Source of the DNA: Muribaculaceae bacterium
Lineage (GTDB): Bacteria > Bacteroidota > Bacteroidia > Bacteroidales > Muribaculaceae
Direction of reading: 5' to 3'
DNA length: 49,685 nucleotides
NCBI GenBank assembly: GCA_009775225.1
Contig: VSPE01000015.1
Coordinates: 1-49,685, forward strand
The translations under genes were made by a program, and so were the position numbers. Shown in pieces: positions 35,633 through 42,870 of the stretch. Positions within the stretch are counted from its first letter, which is position 1. Each line of letters opens with the position of its first letter. The notes beneath the pieces are model-generated. The model was given only the letters and a program-made list of their open reading frames with translations, did not search any database and was not told the origin of the DNA.

Positions 35633-36211
35633 ATGACAATAGAACCCGGAAAATATTTCGAAATAGCATATCAGCTCTTCCGTGTGAACCCCGACGGCAC
35701 CGAGACTTTGGTGCATGAAGTTACAGCAGACGACCCCGACCGCGCTATCTGCGGCGTGACTCTCGGCTTTGTCGAAGCCCTCGACGAAGCGCTCGTTGGA
35801 AAGAAGGCCGGCGATAAGTTCGACTTCGTTGCCGAGCCCGACAAGGCTTTCGGCCCCTACTCCGAAGAGGAAATCTACACTATTCCCCGCGAGCGCATGA
35901 CTGTCGACGGCAAGTTCGATGAGTCGATGTTCACTCCCGGCGCTCTCATCCCTCTGATGACGCCCGACGGCTACCGCATCGACGGTTCGGTTGTAGAACT
36001 TACTCCCGAGGCTGTGGTGCTCGACCTTAACCACCCCCTTGCCAAGGACAAGGTGCACTATGTGGGTGAGGTTACAGCCGTACGCGAGCCGTCGGCCGAG
36101 GAGCTCGAGGCTTCGCAGGGTTGCGGCGGTGGCTGCGGTTGCGGTAGCTGCGGAAGCTGCGACGACAAAGACGAAGACGGCGGTTGCGGCTGCAAAGGTG
36201 GCTGTTGCTGA
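35633..36211 (+). CDS. FKBP-type peptidyl-prolyl isomerase, SlyD-like, with Cys-rich tail
   Basis: A 192-residue cytoplasmic isomerase/chaperone of the SlyD subgroup. It has an FKBP core (1-70 and 130-150) with an inserted flap domain (about 75-125), as in SlyD: ICGVTLGFVEALDEALVGKKAGDKFDFVAEPDKAFGPY, then LDLNHPLAKDKVHYVGEVTAVRE. The last 31 residues contain nine cysteines, two glycine-rich clusters separated by DDKDEDGG, and no histidine. E. coli SlyD has a His/Cys/Asp-rich metal-binding tail used in nickel handling. The all-Cys version suggests a soft-metal ligand set; this is inference. Confidence 0.92.
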   Translation: MTIEPGKYFEIAYQLFRVNPDGTETLVHEVTADDPDRAICGVTLGFVEALDEALVGKKAGDKFDFVAEPDKAFGPYSEEEIYTIPRERMTVDGKFDESMFTPGALIPLMTPDGYRIDGSVVELTPEAVVLDLNHPLAKDKVHYVGEVTAVREPSAEELEASQGCGGGCGCGSCGSCDDKDEDGGCGCKGGCC

Positions 36212-36281
36212 TTTAGGAGATTAGAAGCGTTATAAGCATTTTCAAATTTCTTATCTCAAATTTTTTATTACTCGCAGAGAT

Positions 36282-36971
36282 ATGGTAAGCGCTCGAAATA
36301 TCTGCAAGAGCTTTGGTGCCCTTAGTGTGCTCAAAGGCATCGACATAGACATCGCTCCAGGTCGCATCACTGCTATAGTGGGGCCGAGCGGTGCCGGTAA
36401 GACTACTCTTTTGCAGATACTCGGCACGCTTATGACACCTGATGCCGGCGGCGTCGTGCTCTACGACGGCACCGACGTGACGGCACTTTCCGACAGGAAG
36501 TTGTCGGACTTCCGCAACGCCAACATCGGCTTTGTGTTCCAGTTCCACCAGCTCCTGCCTGAGTTTACACTTCTGGAGAATGTGGCTATGCCCGCTCTGA
36601 TAGGTGGCGCCGGCCGCAAGGAGGCTTTCGCCAAGGCATCGGCGCTGCTGGCGCGCCTCGGGCTGGAGTCGCGCGCCGAGCATCGTCCGGCAGAGCTTTC
36701 GGGCGGCGAGTGCCAGCGTGCCGCAGTGGCTCGTGCGCTTGTCAACGGCCCTTCGGTGATTTTTGCCGACGAGCCTTCGGGGAGCCTCGACTCCGCCAAC
36801 CGCCGCGAGCTCTATGACCTCTTCTTCGGGCTGCGCGATACTATGGGCGCCACTTTCGTGATTGTGACCCATGATGAATCGCTTGCCGCCAGGGCCGATG
36901 TGACAGTGCGTATGGCCGACGGCCAGATACAGTCGATTTCAGATAATATCAATCTATCAAAACAATCTTAA
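36282..36971 (+). CDS. ABC transporter ATP-binding protein, LolD-like
   Basis: A 229-residue cytoplasmic ATPase with a complete set of motifs: Walker A GPSGAGKTT (34-42), Q-loop in FQFHQLLPEFTLLENVAMP, signature LSGGECQRAAVARAL, Walker B VIFADEPSGSLD, and H-loop VTHDE. The QFHxLLPEFTxLENVxMP string is typical of LolD/MacB-type ATPases, which work with a permease to pull lipoproteins off the inner membrane. No LolC/LolE-type permease is in this window, so the partner must be elsewhere. It sits between slyD-like and NigD-like genes. Confidence 0.9.
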   Translation: MVSARNICKSFGALSVLKGIDIDIAPGRITAIVGPSGAGKTTLLQILGTLMTPDAGGVVLYDGTDVTALSDRKLSDFRNANIGFVFQFHQLLPEFTLLENVAMPALIGGAGRKEAFAKASALLARLGLESRAEHRPAELSGGECQRAAVARALVNGPSVIFADEPSGSLDSANRRELYDLFFGLRDTMGATFVIVTHDESLAARADVTVRMADGQIQSISDNINLSKQS

Positions 36972-36983
36972 AAGATACAGTAA

Positions 36984-37682
36984 ATGAAACTTAAAAACTT
37001 ACTCGCAGCCTTCGTGGCAGCAGTTATTCTCTTCACAACATCGTGCAACACCTCGGAACCCGGCACCGGTACGCAAATTTATATCGATATCGTTACGGTA
37101 CAGTCGCGCACTGAGACCGGCACCACATTTACCTGCCGCAAGGAGGCCGACAGCCCTCTTGCCACCTACTTCACCTCGCAGGTAATAAGCGGCAACTTCC
37201 TCAAGGAAGGCGACCGCATCCTCATCCAGTACACTGCCGACCAGGGCCGCTATGTGAGCGGTAACATCAACGTGTTTGCCGCCACGACCACCGCAGGCGC
37301 CGGCGCACAGGTTCCCGAGGAGGACTTCCTCCTGCTTCCTAACCCCAAAGGCAGTGTGGTAACCATGAACTCGGTATGGCGTACAGGAACGTATCTCAAT
37401 GCCGTTTTCCTGGCTCGCTCGGCTTCGAACTACAAGACTTGCCGCATGGTGGCCGACCAGACAACTCTTAATGACGAATATCCCGTAATCCGCATCATCT
37501 TCGAGCCCGAAACCGGCGCCGATGAATCTAATTATGCATTCTATATGTCGTACTCAATTTCGCAAATCCTCGGCCGTCCCGGCGTGAAGGGTGTGCGCGT
37601 GTACTACAACGACCCCAGCCAGAAGCAGGAATACGTTCAGATAGAAGCTTTCACATCAGAACCTATCCGTCCCATAGAATAA
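36984..37682 (+). CDS. NigD-like lipoprotein
   Basis: A 232-residue lipoprotein with lipobox ending at Cys-21 (LFTTSC). A small beta domain comes first (about 30-95, YIDIVTVQSRTETGTTFTCRKE and GNFLKEGDRILIQYTADQG), then a second beta domain (about 115-230). The two-domain pattern resembles NigD-like proteins of Bacteroidales, a family of unknown function. I am only moderately sure of the name. It begins 12 bases after the ATPase gene and is probably cotranscribed with it. Confidence 0.6.
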   Translation: MKLKNLLAAFVAAVILFTTSCNTSEPGTGTQIYIDIVTVQSRTETGTTFTCRKEADSPLATYFTSQVISGNFLKEGDRILIQYTADQGRYVSGNINVFAATTTAGAGAQVPEEDFLLLPNPKGSVVTMNSVWRTGTYLNAVFLARSASNYKTCRMVADQTTLNDEYPVIRIIFEPETGADESNYAFYMSYSISQILGRPGVKGVRVYYNDPSQKQEYVQIEAFTSEPIRPIE

Positions 37683-37716
37683 TCAATAACCTAATCCCTT
37701 AAAATACAATACAATC

Positions 37717-38028
37717 ATGGACAAGCCCAAACAGCAGGAAATCAAAATAGAACTCACCCCCGAAGTGGCAGCAGGCCACTATGCAAACCTCGCCGTAATC
37801 TCGCACAGCGGTCAGGAGTTTTTCATCGACTTCATCGCCGTGGCCCCCAACATGCCTCAGGCCAAGGTGCAGAGCCGCATCATCATGACTCCCGAGAACG
37901 CCAAGAACCTCCTCGGCGCCCTCAACGACAACATCAAGAAGTACGAGCAGACATTCGGCGAAATCAAGCGTAAGATGCCCGCAGGCGCACCAGCGGGCGG
38001 CGGCATCCCCAACCCCTTCGAAGCTTGA
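37717..38028 (+). CDS. DUF3467 domain-containing protein
   Basis: A 103-residue cytoplasmic protein. ELTPEVAAGHYANLAVISHSGQEFFIDFIAVAPNMPQAKVQSRIIMTPENAKNLL fits the whole of DUF3467, which is a short beta-rich domain. A Gly/Ala/Pro-rich C-terminus follows (PAGAPAGGGIPNPFEA). Function unknown. In many Bacteroidales I recall it near RNA polymerase genes; here it sits before cysS with a 56-base gap. Confidence 0.85.
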   Translation: MDKPKQQEIKIELTPEVAAGHYANLAVISHSGQEFFIDFIAVAPNMPQAKVQSRIIMTPENAKNLLGALNDNIKKYEQTFGEIKRKMPAGAPAGGGIPNPFEA

Positions 38029-38084
38029 AAGCCCGTTGGTTGACAAATGATTATCAAACAACCTCTTAAAACTCTACGGAAGCG

Positions 38085-39560
38085 ATGAAAGAGCACTCAC
38101 TATGTATCTATAACTCGCTCACCCGCGTCAAAGAACCCTTCACGCCGCTGCATGCCCCCAATGTGGGCATGTATGTGTGCGGCCCCACCGTATACGGCGA
38201 CGGACACCTCGGCCATGCGCGTCCGGCCATAACATTCGACATCGTGTTCCGCTACCTCACACACCTCGGCTACAAAGTGCGCTACGTGCGCAATATAACC
38301 GATGTGGGGCACCTGGAGCACGACGCCGACGACGGCGAGGATAAAATCGCCAAGAAGGCACGGCTGGAGCAGCTCGAGCCTATGGAGGTGGTGCAGTACT
38401 ACCTTAACCGCTACCACAAGGCTATGGAGGCCCTCAATGTGCTTCCGCCTTCGATTGAGCCGCATGCCTCGGGCCATATCATCGAGCAGATTGAATATGT
38501 GAAGAGCATCATCGACAGCGGCTATGCCTATGTGAGCGACGGCTCGGTGTATTTCGACGTGCCCAAGTTCAACAAAGACTATGGCTACGGCAAGCTCTCG
38601 GGGCGCAATATCGATGAGTTGCTCGCCACAACGCGCGAGCTCGACGGACAGTCGGAGAAGCGCAATCCCGCCGACTTCGCCCTTTGGAAGAAAGCAGCCC
38701 CCGAGCATATCATGCACTGGCCCTCGCCCTGGAGCGAAGGCTTTCCCGGCTGGCATCTGGAGTGCTCCACCATGAGCGAGAAGTATCTCGGCAAGGTGTT
38801 CGACATCCACGGCGGAGGCATGGACCTCAAGTTCCCGCACCATGAGTGCGAGATAGCCCAGTCGGTGGCACACAATCACGCCCCGGCGGTGCGCTGCTGG
38901 ATGCACAACAACATGATTACTATCAACGGCAAGAAGATGGGCAAGTCGCTGGGCAATTTCATTACCCTCGACGAGTTCTTCACTGGCAGCCACCCGCTGC
39001 TGGAGCAGGCATACTCGCCCATGACTATCCGTTTCTTCATCCTCCAGGCTCACTACCGCGGCACTGTCGACTTCTCCAACGAGGCCCTGAAGAGTGCCGA
39101 GACGGCGCTCGGACGTATGCTTGACGGCTACCGCCGCCTCGGCGAACTCAAGCCTTCCGAGTCTTCGACAATCGATGTAAGCGGCCTTGAAAAACGCGCG
39201 TACGAGGCTCTCGACGACGATTTCAATACTCCCGTACTCATCGGTGTGCTTTTCGACGCTGTACGCCTCATAAATCAGGTAAAAGACCATACGTCCATTG
39301 CCACGCAGGCCGACATCGACATACTGCGCAAGCTTATGGATACTTTTCTGGTGGAAATCCTCGGTATAGTGCCCGACAACGCCGCCGGCCCGTCCGACTC
39401 GCTCAAGCCTTACCGCGAGGCTGTGGACTTGCTCCTCGCCCTGCGTGCCGACGCCAAGTCGCGCAAGGATTGGGCCACATCCGACTTTATCCGTGACCGC
39501 ATGGCTTCAATAGGCTTCTCTGTCAAGGATACCAAGGACGGTGTGGAGTGGTCGCTCTGA
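38085..39560 (+). CDS. cysS: cysteinyl-tRNA synthetase
   Basis: Class Ia synthetase charging tRNA-Cys in the cytoplasm. At 491 residues it has the family length. HIGH-type motif at GHLGH (40-44), first zinc ligand Cys-32 in MYVCGPTVYG, further ligands in LECSTMS and HHECEIAQ. The KMSKS motif reads KMGKSLGN. The anticodon-binding helical domain covers about 330-490. The ATG at 38085 is in the correct place relative to YNSLTRVKEPF. A YbjN-domain gene follows after 17 bases. Confidence 0.97.
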   Translation: MKEHSLCIYNSLTRVKEPFTPLHAPNVGMYVCGPTVYGDGHLGHARPAITFDIVFRYLTHLGYKVRYVRNITDVGHLEHDADDGEDKIAKKARLEQLEPMEVVQYYLNRYHKAMEALNVLPPSIEPHASGHIIEQIEYVKSIIDSGYAYVSDGSVYFDVPKFNKDYGYGKLSGRNIDELLATTRELDGQSEKRNPADFALWKKAAPEHIMHWPSPWSEGFPGWHLECSTMSEKYLGKVFDIHGGGMDLKFPHHECEIAQSVAHNHAPAVRCWMHNNMITINGKKMGKSLGNFITLDEFFTGSHPLLEQAYSPMTIRFFILQAHYRGTVDFSNEALKSAETALGRMLDGYRRLGELKPSESSTIDVSGLEKRAYEALDDDFNTPVLIGVLFDAVRLINQVKDHTSIATQADIDILRKLMDTFLVEILGIVPDNAAGPSDSLKPYREAVDLLLALRADAKSRKDWATSDFIRDRMASIGFSVKDTKDGVEWSL

Positions 39561-39577
39561 AATAATCGAACAATAAT

Positions 39578-39973
39578 ATGACAATAGACCGCAACCTCAT
39601 CCGCAGCTACTTCGACGAGTTGAAGATAGCTACACACATCGACGACGACGGCGACATGGTGGTAATCCAGTCGGCCGACGAAGACTTCGGACACGATGTG
39701 GTAATTTTCGTGTTTGTGAACAACAACCGCCTCAGCTATGCTGCCGGCGCTCGCGAATACCGCCCTGAAGGCGACCTCCTCATGCTGGCAAACCGCCACA
39801 ACTGCCGCCGCAACATGCCCACGGCAGTGGTGCGCGACGGCAACATCCGCATGGAGTGCTCTTTCCTCCTCGACGAGGAAGTGTCCAAGGAATACATCGT
39901 GGAGAACTGTATCAAAATGGTGCTCGGCACTATCTGGCGCGGTTTCTGCGACCTCGAGAAAGAAGAAGCATAA
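39578..39973 (+). CDS. YbjN-domain protein
   Basis: A 131-residue acidic cytoplasmic protein with the alpha-beta pattern of YbjN/type III secretion chaperone-like folds: an N-terminal helix (RNLIRSYFDELK), a hairpin IDDDGDMVVIQSADEDFGHDVVIFVFVNNNRLSYAA, a central ANRHNCRRNMPTAVV helix-strand, and a closing helix. The role in Bacteroidetes is unknown. It is the last gene of the cysS segment, closed by the long palindrome at 39995-40037. Confidence 0.7.
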   Translation: MTIDRNLIRSYFDELKIATHIDDDGDMVVIQSADEDFGHDVVIFVFVNNNRLSYAAGAREYRPEGDLLMLANRHNCRRNMPTAVVRDGNIRMECSFLLDEEVSKEYIVENCIKMVLGTIWRGFCDLEKEEA

Positions 39974-39994
39974 GCAATCAGCTTTATGTATTAT

Positions 39995-40037
39995 ACAGTC
40001 AGAGCCAAAACCCCGTCGGGGTTTTGGCTCTGACTGT
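39995..40037. terminator. 20-bp perfect stem with triloop, bidirectional terminator
   Basis: A perfect inverted repeat: the left arm (39995-40014) ends in CAAAACCCC, the loop is GTC (40015-40017), and the right arm (40018-40037) begins GGGGTTTTG. With A-runs and T-runs in the arms it could stop transcription from both sides. It separates the cysS genes from the AT-rich Rhs locus. Confidence 0.75.
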
Positions 40038-40188
40038 TATATCAAATCGCTCTGATTAAATCAATAAAGCTTGCCGGAATTTCGTGCGGGAATGATAATG
40101 TTATATTGCAGTTATTTAAGGCCGCCCCAATCGGATAGAAGCAATAGGATATAGCGGCAGCATGCCTGCAACGCGAAATAGCTTGTTG

Positions 40189-40216
40189 TATGTGGTATTA
40201 GTCATAATGCCACATA
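40189..40216 (-). terminator. hairpin after the candidate immunity gene
   Basis: TATGTGGTATTA (40189-40200) pairs with TAATGCCACATA (40205-40216) over 12 bp with one G-T wobble and a 4-base loop. On the minus strand it follows the stop codon of the 276-residue gene by 4 bases. There is no T-run after it. Confidence 0.5.
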
Positions 40217-40220
40217 TGAT

Positions 40221-41051
40221 TTAACGACCTCTTTGCGACTTTATTTGCTTTGGAAGTTGTTGTATGTCAGGCGCCTGTAAATCGAAGGTCGGCAATGGGT
40301 ACATCAGGGATGTACCTCTTTTAGGTTGTATCGATGTGGTGAAACCGTAACTCATCCCATATAAATCCAACATTTCTATAGAATCTATACTGCGGATAGT
40401 GTCATTTTTGACAATTATCCGCGAGAGGCATATTGAGTTGTAAAGCACCCCTATATTGTCTTTGGCCATTGATAAAATTGAGTCCGGCGACCAGACACTG
40501 GCGTAATATAGGAATTGTAGTTGGCGTTCGTCCTCAAGATTGTTTTCAGATAAAAAAGCCCTTTTATCACCCTTGGGAATGACTAAACGTTTTTCACGAT
40601 GCTTAACCAACGGGCTTTTGTTGCTTTCAGGATTTGAATGCACATAAGACGCATAATAAATAGTATCGTCAACTATGTAATATCGGAAATCTTCGTCAAA
40701 CCACTTTGTCCATCTTCTGATAAAAGTAATTGTATCACAATAATTGTAGTTTCTAAAGGATACATTGCGATGAGGGATTAAATCATTGAACACCTCCGTG
40801 CTTGAAGAGATACTTGAATATATCGTATCCACGGTAGAATTGAATTTTGCGTATCCTCCCGGATATAATTGCCGGTCTAAAGAGTCAACAGAAGAAATGC
40901 TTTCATGCGATTTTGAGTGGATGATATCATATTTAAGGCGATACTGTGTGATTGGAATATCATATTCTGCCGAATGTGATGCCAATGTGCTGCTCGTAAT
41001 TACAGGCAAGGTTAAAGTCATAAGAAAGTATAAAATAAAGTATCGTTTCAT
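40221..41051 (-). CDS. AT-rich secreted protein of unknown function, candidate immunity protein
   Basis: A 276-residue protein with an N-terminal signal peptide (about 1-25, YFILYFLMTLTLPVITSS). The mature part has no recognised domain; it is rich in Ser, Tyr and Asp and looks beta-rich. The gene is strongly AT-rich: the line starting at 40621 has 19 G/C of 60. Its ATG overlaps the stop codon of the toxin-like tip as ATGA (41048-41051). Position directly after a toxin tip, coupled translation and matching AT-rich composition are the classic arrangement of an immunity gene, but the assignment is inference from context. A signal peptide would place it in the periplasm or outer membrane. Confidence 0.6.
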   Translation of the reverse strand: MKRYFILYFLMTLTLPVITSSTLASHSAEYDIPITQYRLKYDIIHSKSHESISSVDSLDRQLYPGGYAKFNSTVDTIYSSISSSTEVFNDLIPHRNVSFRNYNYCDTITFIRRWTKWFDEDFRYYIVDDTIYYASYVHSNPESNKSPLVKHREKRLVIPKGDKRAFLSENNLEDERQLQFLYYASVWSPDSILSMAKDNIGVLYNSICLSRIIVKNDTIRSIDSIEMLDLYGMSYGFTTSIQPKRGTSLMYPLPTFDLQAPDIQQLPKQIKSQRGR

Positions 41052-41632
41052 CTGTATTTATAATTAATTGGCTTTATGCCGTAATAAGGGAAGAAGCTAA
41101 TTTCTCCGTTTGCTGAATAATACAAACTACAATTGGTTGACGGATGAATAATTCTACTGAATGCAACCCCAGCCATATAATGAGTTCTCAATGGAAGATT
41201 GTGCTCGGCTCTAATCATATTCTCAATATGTGTTACTGCGATTTCTCTAAGTAAAATTTGCCGATTATCATAAGTAAACCAGACTCCGTCAGGTTCCTGT
41301 TTTGTTAATTTCAGATATGAGTGACCCATTTCTTGTGCCAATTCTATGTGTGGATTTGCGACCATACCTATTTGAGTAGGTAAATTAACACCCCTGTAAT
41401 CCCATCCAATTGCCAAACCGCTAGGCGAAGTTACCGAACCAAAATCTGACCTATAATTATTAATTGTAAGTATTTCATCTACCCCTACTAAATATGAGAT
41501 TAATGAAGCCCCAGTATTACCTCCCATAATTAAACTCATCAAAACCGTCGTATAATTCATTGGAAGAATTGTAGAATCCCCATACATCATTTTTGCAATC
41601 CCAAAAGTATTGAGTGCTGCTGTCGGTTGCAA
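41048..41632 (-). pseudogene. Rhs C-terminal toxin tip, M91-like metallopeptidase, frameshifted and with altered zinc motif
   Basis: The open frame encodes 194 residues, but the natural tip probably begins near 41524, where a single-base shift joins it to the Rhs frame. Features resembling M91 (NleD-type) effector peptidases on Rhs tips are NPHIELAQEMGHSY followed about 40 residues later by HIENMIRAEHNLPLRTHY. In an active enzyme the motif would be HExxH; here it is QEMGH, because codon 41335-41333 is CAA instead of CAC/CAT. The gene is AT-rich (25 G/C of 60 on the line at 41161) compared with the Rhs core. The family call comes from recalled motif style, so it is moderate. Likely an inactive remnant. 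Confidence 0.65.
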
Positions 41633-42757
41633 ATGCAGAAATTTTATCCCCGCTCGGGTCGGAATATTTCACGGGGTTTGCAGCGCAAAACACATGGGAG
41701 GCGAGCCACGGAGTTTCAGAGGCGCGGCGGTCGGGCCCGGCCCATTGGCATAGAGGCGACTCGAGGTATCGGGGGCCGTAGTCATAGGTGCCACCTAAAA
41801 TATGGTTCACACGCTCTTTGCCGCCAAAGAGTGTGAGTTGCTGTCCCGCGGGCTGACGGTGTACTTCCCCGTAAGGATAATAGGATATGTTTCGCTCCAG
41901 ATGGCCGTCGGCATCGAGCTGCATGGTGACGTTGCCGAGATAGTCGGCCAGAAGATAGTGTGCTTTGCCGTTTTCGTCAAAGTATCCTCCGGGAAAGTCG
42001 ATGCGCTCGAGGGTGTCGTTTCGGAACGTAAATATATCGGCGAAGCACCGTTTGATGGTTTTATTGACATTCACGTATTTATAAATCTCTGAGCGGCTGA
42101 GAAGATTGCCCTGTGAGTCGTAGCTCATCTCTATGGCAGGGGAGTCGGGGCTGTCTGACGCTCCGAAACGGAGCGCCCGGCTGTTATGGCTGTATGTGGC
42201 ACTATTGAAGTCGCGGCCAATTTCTCCCAACAATAACCCGGCGTCGTTAAAGCTCACATCTGTTCCATCTGTGTCAAGACTGCCCTGCCAGCCCGGGCGA
42301 CCGAAGTAGTTGGAGCCTTCGACCGACGATGTATTGGACGAGATACTGCTAAGCAGGCCGTTCTCGTAGCGGAACGACAAGTTGTCGAGCACACCGAAAA
42401 TCTCATCTCGTCCGTCATAGTCGACCACGCCATAGCGTTTGGCGGTAAGCGGACGCGACATTATATCGTATGTGTACTCCGCAGAGAAGTCGTCGTCATT
42501 CTTGCCCAAAGGGGTAAAGTCGGCTTTGACAAGTCGTTCGAGATTGTCGTAAGTATATGAATATTTATTCCGCCCCGGGAAAGAACGGCCTGAAGGAGTG
42601 CCGTTGAACTTTGGGGTATCGCCGTCGGCATAGAACAATGTCTCGGTATGGGTAAGACTTGGCGCCGGAGGAGTGATTGGGAAATCGTCGGCACTACCGA
42701 TTGGAGAGTCATTGTCGGTAACTTATTTATAGTTTTGGTAAGGAGATTTTTTTGCAT
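41517..42757 (-). pseudogene. Rhs-repeat protein remnant (start region plus C-terminal core)
   Basis: The Rhs frame is open from 42722 to 41517, with repeats such as YSYTYDNLERLVKADF, IEMSYDSQGNLLSRS and YLLADYLGNVTMQLDADG. The conserved core end is GGTYDYGPRYLESPLCQWAGPDRR, then CAANPVKYSDPSGD. Full Rhs proteins are usually over 1000 residues, so most of the N-terminal part is gone. Upstream, a promoter (42781-42812) and an ATG at 42757 begin MQKNLLTKTINKL in another frame. That frame runs out of phase through the Rhs DNA and stops at 42461. The gene thus looks like a start region fused to its 3' part by deletion. At the other end the frame stops at 41517-41519 after NYGR; removing one G from GGG at 41523-41525 would continue into the toxin tip. 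Confidence 0.8.
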
Positions 42758-42780
42758 GTCAGAGAAATGAGGTGTTGGCG

Positions 42781-42812
42781 CAAAGATATGTGTAATTTTG
42801 GCGACATGCAAG
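42781..42812 (-). promoter_or_regulatory. promoter of the Rhs remnant
   Basis: On the minus strand CTTG (42812-42809, one mismatch), a 20-base spacer and TATCTTTG (42788-42781, exact) form a good Bacteroidetes promoter. The leader to the ATG at 42757 is about 18 bases. The promoter survived although the coding frame is broken. Confidence 0.7.
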
Positions 42813-42818
42813 CATTTT

Positions 42819-42838
42819 GATGTGTTGTATAACACATC
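42819..42838. repeat. 8-bp inverted repeat upstream of the Rhs promoter
   Basis: GATGTGTT-gtat-AACACATC, perfect. It lies 6 bases upstream of the -33 box of the Rhs promoter and 32 bases beyond the truA stop. It could be an operator or a truA 3' hairpin; no T-run follows in the truA direction. Confidence 0.45.
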
Positions 42839-42870
42839 TGTAGCAAATTGTTGTTTTGAGGCGGGGCCGG

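Noticed and set aside
41048..41632. Treating the toxin-tip frame as an independent 194-residue gene
   Set aside because: Its upstream part overlaps the Rhs core in another frame, and no promoter precedes the ATG at 41632; the frameshift explanation accounts for the data better.
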